This document shows, one piece after another, positions 34,196 through 47,703 of a DNA stretch of 64,000 nt. The notes beneath the pieces are model-generated. The model searched no databases and had not been told where the DNA came from. It saw only the letters and a program-made list of their open reading frames with translations. The first letter of the stretch is position 1, and every line of letters begins with the position of its first letter. The translations under genes were made by a program, and so were the position numbers. The DNA comes from Selaginella tamariscina (taxonomy: Eukaryota; Streptophyta; Lycopodiopsida; Selaginellales; Selaginellaceae): NCBI GenBank assembly GCA_003024785.1, contig PUQB01000048.1, positions 744,363 through 808,362 of the forward strand, read 5' to 3'.

Positions 34196-36210
34196 AACAG
34201 TGCATGTACTTCTTAAAAACTCAGGTCACTTTTTTATTATTATGTAATTTTATGCTTATAGGCCTAATTTTATAAAATATATATGTAAATATTCATTCTT
34301 TTTTTCTTCAAAAATTTAAAAAATGTAAGCATACGGCCTATATTAAGTGAACCCCTAACATATAAAGTCTCTTTTTAAGAATTTATATTTACTTATTAAA
34401 ATATATACTTAATATGTTAATATTCAAATATCCTCTTACTTAAAATATAAAATATTACTATATTTTAACTTTTTATATTTTTACTACTGATTAATGTTTT
34501 TATCAAGCATTACAAATGAATATTATTATTCATATTATGTGTAAGAAGTTAAAATAAGATTTTGAAAATTAAGGTTATTATATAATTCTTTATGTATTGT
34601 ATTAAAATCAATGATTTATATTATTACTTAAAAGCAAATGTTAAACTCTAAAACCTAATGCTTTGAATATAAACGATTTATAACGAATGTAACAACTAAA
34701 AAGTTAAAGTAAAACTTAAAACATATTTGAAGTTAAGAATGATAACCAAAATTTAATGTTTAAAGTAGTTAAATAAGATGAGATGGAATAAATTTAAAAA
34801 TAAAATAATACACTTTATAATTAAAAACTTTTGTGCAGTAAAAGATAAGCAATTATGTATCCAAACTAACTTATATAAATAAACGATAAATATAAAATGA
34901 CATTGTTTAACTTTTTAATTATTTAACTTCATATTATATTTTCTTCCGCAAATGATTTTATTCTTCACATTATATTACTTATGAGACATGAATCTTTATT
35001 TATAATAAGTTTTTAAGTAATTTTATTTATTCTTCTTCAATTAGCATATACTATAATTTAATTAAGGTATATAATTAGGATAGGTATTCAAGTTGTTTTA
35101 CCTTAAATAAAAATATTATAGATTTAATTTTTATAATATTTTTAAAATAAAATTTAAGATTAAAATATAAATTAAACCATTCACTTATGTTATGGGAAGT
35201 ATATAGTATAAACACTAGATATTCCTGCATTCTCTCTCTCACGTACACACACCAGACAAGAATTAACCTTAATTAACCTTAATTATTATGATTATTGTCC
35301 CAGTATAGATAATTGCCTGCAAAAGGCAAATGAAAGCCGTAAATAGCTAAAAAACAATCAAATTCATCGATATATACATACACAAGACATATACATATCC
35401 ACACACACACGCACACTATATTTCTACTAGGTAATTCTCCATTATAAAAAGACTTCGTGAAGTGATTAAATTAAGAAAGGTTGGATAAATTTTCTCTATA
35501 TCTCTTAAATTATGACATTATCAGGATATACTTCTTTTAAACCCTTTGCGCTTATATTGAATAGTTCAAATTATACTTCATACTTAATTTATATATATCT
35601 TAATTATAACTTAATTTAATTATTGCTTTGAATTAAATATCATACTTTTATACTGAATGACTCATATTTACTTTAATCATGAATTTTGTGTAAGAAATGA
35701 TAATATATTAATAGATACTAATGATGAAGTTAAATAGAATAATATCTTATGCTTAAATTATATAATATATTTTTAAAACTAATTAATTACATAACTTAGA
35801 CTCCTATGTTTTTTAACTTTATTGATATATATAAATTTCATAACATTACAACGAAATGGTAAACTCTTTATTTATACATACTTATATATATAAGTACATA
35901 CATTATATATCTTATATGCATGTGTGTCTAATTATAACATGTGAACCATGAAGTTTTATTCTGGTAATTATTAAACAAATTATATAGGTATAAAAATAAA
36001 AGTATATTCTTGGGTATATTGCTAGAAACAGTCTTTTTACAAAGCTAAGACTATTCACGGGTCACACACACACACACATATATATGTGTGTATATATGTA
36101 TATTGTGTATGTGTGTGTCAGTACCTTTTCTTTTCGGTGCAGCCTTTATTTCTTAAAGAAGTTAGTTGTTGAATATAATACTGAATTGTAAGATTTAATG
36201 CACATGTTCA
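34196..36210. other. AT-rich intergenic DNA
   Basis: No gene is seen. It contains short microsatellites: (CT)n/(CA)n at about 35,231-35,252, (CA)n at 35,398-35,414, and (CA)n-(TA)n-(TG)n at about 36,062-36,118. The last 100 bp probably belong to the promoter of the kinase gene. Confidence 0.7.
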
Positions 36211-36216
36211 ATACGC

Positions 36217-36224
36217 TATATATA
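36217..36224 (+). promoter_or_regulatory. Putative TATA box of the MAP3K gene
   Basis: TATATATA sits about 730 bp before the start codon and 200 bp before the GC-richer leader sequence. It is a reasonable TATA position if transcription starts near 36,250. Inference from sequence only. Confidence 0.4.
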
Positions 36225-36249
36225 CACGCTACAAAATGTATGCGGAGTT

Positions 36250-36949
36250 TATAAAATTAGCCTTGTGATTATCGTCAAGGCCAAATTGGTAATTTAAAAA
36301 GGCACTTTGACTAATTTTCCGTATACCAGTGGTCCAAACGAATTTTTGCCATATGGCCACATCTTGGTGTGTACGGTCCCCAGTTGCTTCGTGGAGATAG
36401 ACGGAAAGCGAAAGGGCAGCAACATGGCGGAAACTAGGGCACGCGGCTTCTCTCCTTGCGTCGCCCTTCCGGGATCTGAGATCTTCAGGTAAGCAGAGGA
36501 ATCTATCTCCTAGCTTGCAAGTAGCAGATCAAGCACAGATTTTGGGGGCTAAATGCTCCTTTGTATGCTTCAATCCTAGCAGGAAGCGCTGTTCTAGACA
36601 GAAAGACACAGGTTCTCGGTAAATCCTCTTCAGATTCTTCAGGAAATCCGTGCTCGAGCTGAAAGCTGCGAATTTGAGGATTTTGGAGCTGAAATGCACT
36701 TCAAAACGATGTATTTCCTCAGGAAATCCTTCTTATAGCGGGCGATTAGCAGATCATAGACGGATTTGACCGTTAGGGTTCTTCAGGATTTCTAGGGTTT
36801 CAGAAAGCACAGATTTTGGGGACTAAATCTGCTTTCAGCTTGCGTCTCCGGAGCGAAATGCGCTTCAAGACGATACATTTCTTCAGTTAAGCAGCAGGAA
36901 ATCCATGTTCCAGCCCGTGGGATTCTTCAGGGTTTGAGCAGCAGCGACG
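36250..36949 (+). other. MAP3K 5' leader, probable 5'-UTR intron and internal repeats
   Basis: The leader is less AT-rich than its flanks. A short upstream ORF (ATG at 36,424, 22 codons) ends within a strong donor context CTTCAG|GTAAGC at 36,488/36,489. ATTCTTCAG at 36,922-36,930 could be the acceptor, which would remove a 5'-UTR intron of about 440 bp. Within it, words such as TTCAGGAAATCC, GAAATGC-CTTCAA-ACGAT and CAGATTT-GG recur two or three times, so the leader is built from imperfect repeats. Confidence 0.45.
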
Positions 36950-39170
36950 ATGAAAAATCTGCTCAGGAAGCTGCACCTCGGAAACGATCACTATGACAGG
37001 CTGGAGGAAGAGCGGACATCTCCAGATACAACTCCGACTGCAGTTGCGGCTGCATCTTCTTCATCCTCTTCGTCTTCCTCCCCTTCCCCATTTGAGCAGC
37101 AGCGGCACTCAGGGTTTTCCGGATGGCTACGAAGGAATTCACGGCCCAACAATGCAGCAGCTGGGAATAACCAGAATTCGGGTGAATCTGCAGATGCTAC
37201 AATACGGCAACAGGGTCAGGTGGATTTTCTGGGGGCTAGCATGATGACAATTAACGAGCTACAGGTTGAAGAGGAAGAGTATCAGGTGCAGTTAGCTCTT
37301 GCTTTGAGCGCTTCCAAATCTGAGAGCATTGATCCGGAGATTATTGAGATTGAAGCTGCTAAAAGAATTAGCTTGGGTTTAAGCCCTTCTCCAGATAACC
37401 GGCAAGCTGAGGTTTTAACTGGTAGATACTGGGTAACTTTTGCATTCGGGATACCACATATTTTTAACAACTTATCTAAATTATTTTATAGTATCAAATA
37501 GAATGGATACTTATAGATATGCATGTATGCATTTGTAAAGTACATATCTTGTACATGTGTGTGATGTGTTCTGAGACATTTCAAATGCAGGGCTATAATG
37601 TACTTAATTATGATGACAAGGTTGTAGATGGGTTTTACGACATTTACTCATTTGGCAACGAGCTTTCTTTTGACAAAGTTCCATCGCTGGAAGAGCTCCA
37701 GGAGACAGAAGTATCAGAATCAATAAACTTCGAGGTTATATTGGTAAACAGGGTTATAGACCGCGAGCTCGCTAAACTTGAACAGAGAGCACTTTGTTTA
37801 TCACTCGACTGCTGTCTTATGGACACTAATCCAATTAGGAACGGATTAGCATTAAGGATTGGTGAGCTAGTTGTGGAGTCCATGGGTGGTGTCGTTGTTA
37901 GTGATATTGATATTCTCACTGCTTGGAAAACAAGGTACATTACTACTCTAATATAATCAACATATATATATAATATTCATATGATAGTACATTAGTACGC
38001 TTTATTAGTTATTAATGTCACTATTCATAAGGGGTTGGGAGCTAAGAAGTATGCTTCAGAACGTTGTATGGCCTCTTGGGATGCTTGGAATTGGTTTAGC
38101 GCGACATCGGGCTTTACTTTTCAAGGTACTTTAATAAACTCTTACATATTGTTCAACAACATAATAATTGATATTTTTTGCTTTTTAATGCAGGTTTTAG
38201 CGGATTGTGTGAACCTTCCATGTCGGTTAGTTAAAGGAAAGCAATATACTGGTGTCGAAGATGGTGTTCTCAACATTTTAAAGGATGCTCACGACAGGTG
38301 TGCTAGATTATTTTACATATACATATAAATATATGGATAGTAAATATATGTATCTTCTATCCTTTACAGGGAGTTTATTATTGATCTTATGGCGGCTCCG
38401 GGTACACTTATACCTTTGGATGCTACCGTGGCTTCATATGGATCTCTGAAGAACTTCAAAAAAGAAGTAACATCCTCGGTAGTAATCTCTGTGGAGAACA
38501 ACAGAGAGTCATCTGTACCGTCCGTGGCGGGATCCTCATCAACTGAGGCTTTTCCTCAGAAACCTCTTGTGGAAGAAAGTAATCAAAGTCAGATTGTTGC
38601 TGTGGTGACTATGAGTACAATTGAGGACACTTCGAAGTATTCTACAATGTTGGCTGCTGACTTACAAGGTTCTCTCTCCCTCTCCTCTCTCTCGTACACA
38701 CTCTCTATATGTACATGTATGTATGTGTTTTATATAATATCTATGTGTTGCTTATTTATATTTATGTACGCTCAAACACAAAGCCTATGGATATTACTCA
38801 CTTTATTATATACTATAATACGAGCATATTACTCACTTTATTATATACTAGAATATAAGCGATTGATATTTCTTGTAGATCGTGTGCCACCGAATAACCG
38901 AACGCAGAAATCGAACGTGGGATCCCCGAGAAACGGGTATGACTCCCCTAGAAAACGAACATATAGCCGAGTCCATTCGTCCATATTAGAAGATGCCGCA
39001 GAATGGGAGATTAACTGGGAGGATATCAACATAGGTGAACGGATTGGTATGGGTACGTATTTTAAGGGATATATCTCTGTGGCATACACACATTCACACA
39101 ACCATCCTTTCTTTTGCAGGATCATATGGTGAGGTGTATCACGGAGAATGGTCTGGAAGTGTAAGTATTA

Positions 39171-39206
<36 letters not shown>

Positions 39207-41238
39207 TTAGTTATCATTTTTTCCATATATAAATTTCTTTAACAAACTTTCACCTTTCAGGAGGTTGCCGTTAAGAAGTTCTTAGACCAAGACTTATCCG
39301 GGGATGCAATGGACGAATTCAGAAGTGAAGTAAGCATATACTATAATGACTGTTACTGCATACATGAATGTACTTATATAATACAATAATGATGCAGGTG
39401 CAAATAATGAGGAGGCTCAGTCACCCCAATGTTTTTATTTATGGGGGCCGTAGCTCATCCACCAAACCTTGCAATTGTGACAATATCTTCCGAGGTACAC
39501 ACGCACACGCGCACACGCGCACACGCAATAATATCTCACCAATTGCTTTTATGCAGAGGGAGTTTATTTAAGCTGCTTCATCGTCCTCATAATCAACTAG
39601 ATAGAAGGCGACGTTTGCAGATGGCATTGGATGTGGTAAGTCTATTATTTGCTAGTTTGCTCATGGTTTTTGTGAAATATGTAGACGTAATGGTTATATC
39701 TTGCTTGTTCAGCTTTAACTATGCTTTTTCAGGCTAAAGGAATGAACTACCTACATAGTGCGAAGCCTGTCGTTGTTCATCGTGATTTGAAGTCTCCCAA
39801 TCTTTTGGTAGATAGAAACTGGAATGTGAAGGTAACTTGAAAACAATTCTATATCTTACGAAAAATGTATCTTATTCTATGGGTGTATATATATATGGTT
39901 GTTGCTTACATATAGGTATCCGACTTTGGACTTTCTCGCATCAAACATAGCACATTCTTATCTTCAAAGTCTACTGCTGGCACGGTACATATTACATTTG
40001 TTATTGTTGTTAATTGGTCACTCGAGATTGATCTAATATATATATTTATACACACACACACAATCGACTATTTGTTGTTTAATATATCGCTGAACATATA
40101 TATCGCACGCATATTAATATGGGTTGCGTAGCCGGAATGGATGGCACCTGAAGTTTTGCGTAACGAGCCGTCAAACGAGAAGTAAGGAATTTTTCTGTTA
40201 ATGCAGTGCGTGCGTGCGTGTGTGCGTGTGCGTGTGACTCTAGATACCATAGTTTACCCTAGGTAGATGTGCAAAGGCGCATTATGAATGTATATGTACA
40301 TGCGCCTGTTGTTAAAGGCACATACATGTAGAGAGAGAGAGAGAGAGAGATGTACATGTGTAAGCTAATATGATGCTCTATATAGATCGGATGTGTTCAG
40401 CTTTGGGGTAATCCTGTGGGAGCTTGCAACATCTCAGAAACCTTGGCATGGGATGAACCCAATGCAAGTCGTGGGAGCCGTTGGTTTCCAACACCGTCGC
40501 CTTCCTATTCCTCCCGATGTCGACCTTAGCATTGCCACCATCATACAGGAATGCTGGCAAAAGTAAGTGTGTGGCATGCATTATATCGCATATGATGTAT
40601 GTTATATTATACAGAGTAACAGAACTGTATAGGAAATGTCGATGTTGAGTTTTGTATTAGCGGATGCATATTTTCATATATTTGAATCACAACGTTTTGT
40701 TGCAGTGATCCAAGTGCGAGGCCATCGTTTGAGAAGATAGTGAACGATTTACAAGCCCTTCAAAGGCCAGTGCTTCAGCAGGTACAAACACACATGTACA
40801 TACGTATATATATATGTGTGTATGTGGGGTGTATTTGTTTATGGACTTGACGGACTAAGTGTGATAGACATGTATACATTATTACTGAATGCCTTCTTCC
40901 ATGAAAGTTCATTTGTTATATATATTCATAAGATAACCAGAATTCTATTAGTTCAAATATGATTGTCCGTTGTATCTTGTATCTTGTGTGCGTGTGTGTG
41001 TGAGAGAGAGAGTCTTTGCCTACGTTACATAGTTTCACGCCATGTGTGTATATGTGTATAACATGTGTGGTTTGTGCAGGTGCAGAGCAGCAATCTGAAG
41101 CCAAGCAATCACCAGCTGAAGATGCATTATCAGCAGCAGCAGATACACGCAGTGCCACTGAAAGGAGTGGCATTCAACGTGGAAAGCGTAACACACTTGA
41201 ACGCACTTGAGTTTGCGGTAAGCGCACAAGTCCCTTAG
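36950..41238 (+). CDS. Raf-like MAP3K, EDR1 type (16 coding exons, frame broken in exon 9)
   Basis: Exons by GT-AG splicing: 36950-37432, 37591-37934, 38032-38125, 38194-38297, 38370-38668, 38879-39052, 39120-39160, 39261-39329, 39398-39494, 39557-39635, 39733-39831, 39916-39984, 40132-40181, 40386-40562, 40706-40781, 41080-41238. The start [11 protein letters not shown] matches EDR1 proteins. An EDR1 N-terminal domain follows ([13 protein letters not shown], then [24 protein letters not shown]). The kinase domain has the Gly loop [39 protein letters not shown] and SDVFSFGV. It would phosphorylate downstream kinases in defence, ethylene or stress signalling. The expected length is about 805 aa, shorter than typical EDR1 in the linker. 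Exon 9 lacks 2 nt after AATGTT and 2 nt after GTGACA, which breaks the frame in kinase subdomains IV-V. This may be assembly error or a pseudogene. Confidence 0.85.
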
Positions 41239-42860
41239 AGAGAGGAAAACTTTCTTCTAAGTTATTTTTCTACATAAGAGCTGCCAGTGCCATAAGCATA
41301 TTATTGCTGAGAGAGCGGATTGCAATGGCCACTGGAGGTTCTCAGAAGATATATATATATAATGTGGGACAAAAAAAATTATATATATATATATATACTG
41401 TCTAAACTTTGACAATAATAAGCTTGCAAAGGCAAGTTTTTAATAACTTAAAAGACCCCCACTCTCTCTCACACACACGCACGCACACACGCAAGTGCCC
41501 CATATACTCTAAATTGCAGACCTTGCTATTTAAACTTTATGGATATCAATATAATATGTGTTTTAACCAAAATATGTAAAATTTATAGTTAATTTGTAAT
41601 TCATAGGATTTAATATAACTAGTTGATTAGATATTGCAATATAGTATTTAAAGAGTAATGGCACTTACTAACATTTGTTTATTTAAATTATTTTAAATTA
41701 ATATAAGTATTTAATTAATTTTATTTTAATATTTAACATAAGCAAATAATAGTATGAAGAATTTTATTAATTTTTAAATATGTAGATTTGCTTAAATAAA
41801 ATTTATGTAAGTGAAAACCTTTTAAAATCAGGATATCTTAATTATATGTTGTTTAAAAAATGATTAAAAAAATGGAAGGGGTCTAAACATATTATCCTAT
41901 GTACTTATCATATTTAAGGATATGATTTAAGTGTTTTAAATTTTATTTAAAAATAATAATAATGAATTATGTTTAAGATGATATAGGATATATTAAAAAT
42001 ATGTTTAGGTATTAAAAGGAATAATATTTATGTGAATAATGAAGTATATATATTAAGAATATATCTTAATTATGTTTTAAGGCTTATATATTTTTACTAT
42101 TGAATATATATTTTACCATTTCAATTTAAAAATAAAATTTGAAATTAAATAGTAAAAAAATTTATGTTTAAATTGAAAGGCTTAGCAATACATATAAAAG
42201 ATATGTTTAATTAAATAGTTCAAATTTTACTTTAAACTTTAAACTTCAATATAAATAAATGGTAATCTTAAAATAAAACTTGAACATGTGTTTATTTACA
42301 TTGTCTTACGATTGCTCGATGATGAATCAATTATATTATTTTATTTATTTATTATTTATTATTTATTAAGCCTATTTAAAGTTTGAAAACATAAATTTCA
42401 TTTTATTTTACTAAAAATGGTTGAAAATGAAATACAATGCAGTTTATCACAAGTAAACAAATGTTATAAAAGTTTCAAAATAAATTAATTATAAATTTTA
42501 ATTGGTGTTTCTTAAAAATATTTTACTTTTGAGTTTTCTAAAAATTTAAAGTGAGATTTATTTACTCGTATATGCAAACTCAGATGGGGCTCCGTTTAAA
42601 CGAAGTACAGTGAGGCAAAGAGGCCACATTTACATGTGAATATGTTAATATATTACTTTCGTATATCGCATTTGTAATATATCAATAAACAGGCCATATC
42701 ATTTATTCACCTCTCTCTCTGCGTGCACACAAAACACACGGGTGGTGTATACGTATGAGCTGATGATCAAATTAGTCATTTAGATATAAGTTTAGATTGT
42801 ATACATTCGAACATTCTTTTAATACATCAATTCGTACATGTAAACATGCAAATAAAAATG
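41239..42860. other. AT-rich intergenic DNA
   Basis: No gene is seen. It holds TA microsatellites at about 41,350-41,396, a (CA)n tract at 41,470-41,492, and long AT-rich sequence. The first part probably contains the 3' UTR of the kinase gene. Confidence 0.7.
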
Positions 42861-42867
42861 AACCTTC

Positions 42868-43840
42868 CTATGGAACAGTGTCTAGCCTAGGCTCAAACAC
42901 AATAGCATTCAGTTTTAGGTTGACCTTAGAAAGCCGTTCATCGTATATTCTTGCCCAATGCCTAGTGCGCACATTATACATGACTTTGGCAGAACGACCA
43001 CCTTCATTAGTTTTATAAAATATCACCAAACCATTGGAACCATGACAAACAAATGTCTCTCCTAAAACTGGTTTAAATAATATGGCATACTGTCCACCTC
43101 CACACCTCTATGATTGAACACTGAAATAGAACCATCATTGTTTAACCTTATCTGTACTGCAAATCCACCATTCTCAACAACACAAACCGGTTTATCTTTC
43201 CATTTCAGAATCTCAGACGTATTTTTCTTGGTATTATACCCAAACCATCCATTCTTGCAGTCCAAGTATACACACCCATTGCTCATTATAGGTATGCTAT
43301 GCGGGTTATAGCGGAGAACTGATTCAAAGTTATACGTTTTCCAAGCATTGGACTCGTATACTGCAATGCTATTTCCACGAATTATAGCCACTTTGTATGC
43401 ACTGGTCATCTCATCAACCATCATGCTCACATAGGTACAATTTGAAAACAGCATATACCTATCTAACGGTGGCAGTTTCTTCCATGCAAGAACAGTCCAT
43501 GTACATGTCATCACATTGCAAACCACATAAGACTCAGTCTTTGGTTCTTGTCCTCTAGTAAAGAAGCAGATCAATCCTTTATCCGCAGCAACTGGAACTG
43601 CATGATAGAGGAAGCCTGGGACACGTACTGGATCCCATGTATTGCTGGATGGGTCGTAACAACATAATCTCTCGCTGCTGAATATCTGAGGCGCTAATCT
43701 GTATGCCTCTGAGAATTCCTTAGACGAGACTATGGATCGCCATGCTTTGCAAACTCGTCTGCAGGTGATTACATGAGGCGAAGCAAAACGAGCTCTATAG
43801 CTTCATATCTGTCCTCCACGCAAAAAGTTAACCTATTCTG
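42868..43840 (-). pseudogene. F-box protein, broken
   Basis: Read on the minus strand, the remains of an F-box appear at about 43,840-43,740: EDRYEAIELVLLRL, a frame slip, then CRRVCKAWRSIVSS. A beta-propeller-like C-terminal region follows: LCCYDPSSNTWDPV, PVAADKGLICFF, VCNVMTCTWTVL, ISVFNHRGVEV, and a final part with VMYNVRTRHWARIY. The stop is at 42,868-42,870. F-box proteins are substrate receptors of SCF ubiquitin ligases. There is no start codon before the F-box. Frameshifts lie near 43,785 and near 43,085, and the N-terminus seems truncated. It lies just downstream of a UGT gene on the same strand. Confidence 0.7.
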
Positions 43841-43881
43841 CAATTTGTTTAGGGTTATATATATTTTTTCTTAGTAAATGG

Positions 43882-45309
43882 TTAAAAGGCAATCTGCTTG
43901 AAACGTAACAGGTTCTTCTCAGATGAGCCACCTCGAAGTGCACTTTTAACAATATGCATGAGTTCTGTGGTTCTGGATCTCAGTTCACCGCCCTCCCCAT
44001 CTTGATCCATCACAGCTCTAATGGCGTCTTGTATCTCCTCAACTGTCACTTCTGCCTTGGTCCCTTCTGCCACTGTCTTCCCAATCTTCCACTTGTCCGT
44101 CATGTCTGCTGCATTGACATTCTGCTCGGCATTCAAAGGCCAGCATATTGTTGGTACACCCGCACATACACTCTCCATTGCTGAGTTCCATCCACAGTGC
44201 GTGAAGAAAGCTCCAATTGACTTATGCCTCAAAACATGCACCTGTCATACGTGCGTGTGTGTGTGTGGTGCGTGAGAGAGAGAGAGCGATTTTACCTGAG
44301 GAGCCCATTCGACAATCAAACCTTGATCAGTGAACTTCTTAACAAGCTCCTCAAAGAAATCCTCACTTGCATCCTTGGCAAAGTTCTTTCTTATGGCCCA
44401 TACAAACGACTGCCCACTAACTTCCAGAGCTTGAGCAATCTTTTCGACTTGTTCCACTGCAAGAGAATGCACACTTCCAAATGCAACATACAGTACCTTG
44501 TGTTGTCCATGCTTGTCTAGCCAGCGCAATATAGAGAGCTCACTCCCTGCCAGTCCGTCCCTTGGTTTCGCTTCATCTCCATCCGAGAGAAACTCCGAAG
44601 GTAGCAATGGTCCCACGGGTAAATATTCAAACTCCTTCCTGCGTGCATCTACAATCTCTTGTTCAAGCTCCTCGACACTGTTCACCAGAACGCATGCAGC
44701 CTCTTTTTGCACGCCCCATTGTCTGTCCGAAAAGAGCTACAAAAGAACCCTCCTCGTGGAATGCTAGAGGTAGCTGTGTACGACGGATGGGTTGGAAACC
44801 AGGAAGAAACGTGATGAGTCTATTGTCGTCAGGATTTTCTGAATAATATTTATTAAGAAAACAGGGTTACATGGTTATTATAAACTTACTGTTAACAGGG
44901 AGAAAGCCTTCAGATAAAAGCCTTGGAATGTAATAGCAGAGGACTTCAGTGCGAGCACTGCTTGTAACCAATAAGACTCGAGGGATACCCAAAGCATTGG
45001 CCACATCCTGTGTCCATCCAAGGAACCAATCGGAAATTATACACTTGACAGGACTCTCTAGAGATCTCAGCGCGTGTTCTACGCTGTCTTGTGCTGCAGC
45101 GGAAGCAGCTAACGAGAAATTCTCAGGCTTGGGAATGGAAACGAGATCTATGTGTTCTTCCTGTGGTCTGGCCGAAGAAAAATTGGCACCTCGAAGTGTA
45201 TGATTGTTACACTAAACCCGAGTGGAACCAATCTCCTTGAAAGCTCCACCATTGGATTCACATGCCCCGAGCCCATCCATGGGAAGACCGCTACATGAAG
45301 TCTTTCCAT
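43882..45309 (-). CDS. UDP-glycosyltransferase A (3 exons, frame broken)
   Basis: Exons on the minus strand: 45309-44890, 44838-44296, 44241-43882, all with GT-AG borders. The start [20 protein letters not shown] carries the His of family-1 glycosyltransferases. The activating Asp is in CIISDWFLGWTQD. The PSPG sugar-donor box begins with WAPQ at the end of exon 2 and continues [20 protein letters not shown] to AEQN in exon 3, so an intron splits the box. The product would transfer a sugar from a UDP donor to a small molecule in the cytosol. The frame breaks near 45,205 (after VTII) and near 44,715 (after GQTMG). It is the most diverged copy of the cluster. The stop is TAA at 43,882. Confidence 0.8.
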
Positions 45310-45413
45310 AAGTAAAGAAATAGGGTGTTTGACAATATTGTCTCTATATCATAAAAGACACGCATACGCAAGCACAGCGTATGTGTGCATACTGTACAAT
45401 CCTATGGTTTAGT

Positions 45414-46843
45414 TTAAAAGCAGGATGCAATGCTCTTGAAAGACTCGAGATTCTTCTGCGACGATCCTCCAGAGAATACACCTCTCACAAGTTCCATGAG
45501 CTCTCTCGTCCTGTTTCTCAGTTCTCGGCCCTCGCCATCTCTGTCCATCACGGCTCTTATTGCACACTCAATCTCCTCAGGAGTGACTTGTGTCTTCGTT
45601 CCTTCAGCCACCTTCTTCCCGGTTTTCCACTTGTCAACCAAGGATGCCGCATTTAGGTTCTGCTCGGCTCCACAAGGCCAACATATCGTTGGTACACCTG
45701 CACATATGCTTTCCATTGCCGAGTTCCATCCACAGTGAGTGAAGAATGCTCCAACTGATTCATGCCTCAACACATGCACCTGCATCATTCTACAACATTA
45801 CAAATCTTTCACACACATGCACATAGTACCTGGGGAGCCCATTCCACGACCAAACCTTGATCACCAAGCCTCTGAACAAGCTCCTCCAAGAAATCCTCCT
45901 TAGCATCCAGAGCAAAGTTTCGTTCGTCTTAAAGCCCATAGAAACGGCTGGCCATTCGCTTTCACAGCTTGAGCAATCTTCTCGACTTGTTCAACAGGCA
46001 GAGATACCCCACTCCCGAACGCAATATACAGCACCGTGTACTGTGCTTGCTTGTCTAGCCAGTTCAATACGGACATCTCAGTTTCTGTGAAACCAGCCTT
46101 GGCATCATCTTCGTCTGAGAAACACTCTGGAGGTAACAAAGGTCCCACTGGTAAGAACTTGAGCACCGCACGTCGTGCGTCCACGACTTCTTGCTCGAGC
46201 TCCTCAACTGTGTTTATGAGAACGCATGCCGCCTCTGGAAAACGTCCAACTGCCTGTCCAATAAGCTGTACAAAATGGTTGTTTTCGTGAAATACCAGAG
46301 GAAGCTGTTTCCTATGGAGAGGCTCGATGCCCGGAAGAAATGGGATCAGTGTGGTGTCCTCCGGATTAGCTGAGAAAGTTACTATATATGTTTATATGTT
46401 ATACATATATATATAACTGACCGTAAACAGGAAGAAAGCCTTCAGAGACAAGTCGTGGAATATACGAGCAAATCACTTCCATGCGAGCGCGGTCCGTAAG
46501 CAATAAACTCTGGGAATACACATACTGTTGGCCAAGTCCTGTGTCCATCCCAGAAACCAATCAGAAATTATGCACTTGAGACGAGTCTTCAAAGCTTGTA
46601 AAACATGTTCCACATCCTCTCTCAGCAATGTGAGACGGCCAATGTGAGGTTCTCGGGCCTGGGAATCGAAACCAGGTTGATGTGTTCCTGTTGTAGCTTC
46701 ACTGAAGGCTTTGTGTAGTAATCTTCTGTGAGTATGATTGTCACATGGAAGCCTAGTGGAACTAATCTCCTCGAAAGCTCCACCATTGGATTGACATGGC
46801 CAGATCCAACCCATGGAATGACTGCAACATGAATTCTTTCCAT
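45414..46843 (-). CDS. UDP-glycosyltransferase B (3 exons, frame broken)
   Basis: Exons on the minus strand: 46843-46422, 46369-45830, 45779-45414. The N-terminal His is in [10 protein letters not shown], the Asp in CIISDWFLGWTQD, and exon 2 carries [28 protein letters not shown] and EKIAQAV. The PSPG box is split by the second intron, as in copy A, and continues [19 protein letters not shown] in exon 3. The C-terminal part of exon 3 is intact. The frame slips near 46,625, near 46,500 and near 45,935. It lies 104 bp upstream of copy A's start and shares its orientation, so the genes are tandem but separately spliced units. Substrate unknown. Confidence 0.8.
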
Positions 46844-47654
46844 AGCTGTGGTTATGTGGACAATAATTAAGAATCTCTAAAATATTCGTTATACATTGTT
46901 AGGTCACTTTCCACTAACGAATGATTATTTAGCCTTTGGTAAATTAATAAAATGTTACATAGTTAATAATAACTACCATTATGATTTTACATTAAAGTGA
47001 TTATTTGAATTAAAATTAAATTATGAGTAATTTCTATTTAATCATGGTTAATGAGGCTTGAAGATACGAATATGTGTGTGCCATATATTATAAAGACTTA
47101 AAAATAAATGATACTAAGGAGATAAAAATATAAATATATTAATGAGTAGCCCTTGTTAATATATAAGTCAATATATATTGTATTCATATATATGATACAA
47201 AAGTATATGTATGTATTAATTATATCAAATGGTACAGTGATTTTTATGTATTAAATATTTAATCTTTAAATATAAATCTAGTTAGTTAACATTCTTTTTA
47301 TATATATAAAAGTTATATATTTTTTCAGCTTTCTTGTTTTCAAAACTTATGTGTACATGTTAAACAAATGCATTTGCATATATAAAATATATCAACACAA
47401 ACACAAACACACCATATATATATATGCATATATACATGCATAAAGATTACATCTAATTATATGCACTCCTACATATGGGGTAAGTATTATGCATGGAGAG
47501 AGAGAAAGAGATTACACATACGCATTGAGAAAGATTATATGTATAATTATAAACACGTATAAATGCTTTTTTAATTTTAATATTAGGGTTTTCCTCTTCA
47601 TAATGCAAAAATGAATGTAATTATAATATAGATTAAATACATACAATTACATAA

Positions 47655-47703
<49 letters not shown>

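Noticed and set aside
36307-36492. 61-codon ORF before the MAP3K start
   Set aside because: It starts at a position unlikely to be in the mature leader, shows no domain, and ends at a splice donor. Only its inner 22-codon upstream ORF is noted.
40340-40350. Possible regulatory GA repeat in a kinase intron
   Set aside because: A plain (GA)n microsatellite inside an intron, with no further evidence of function.
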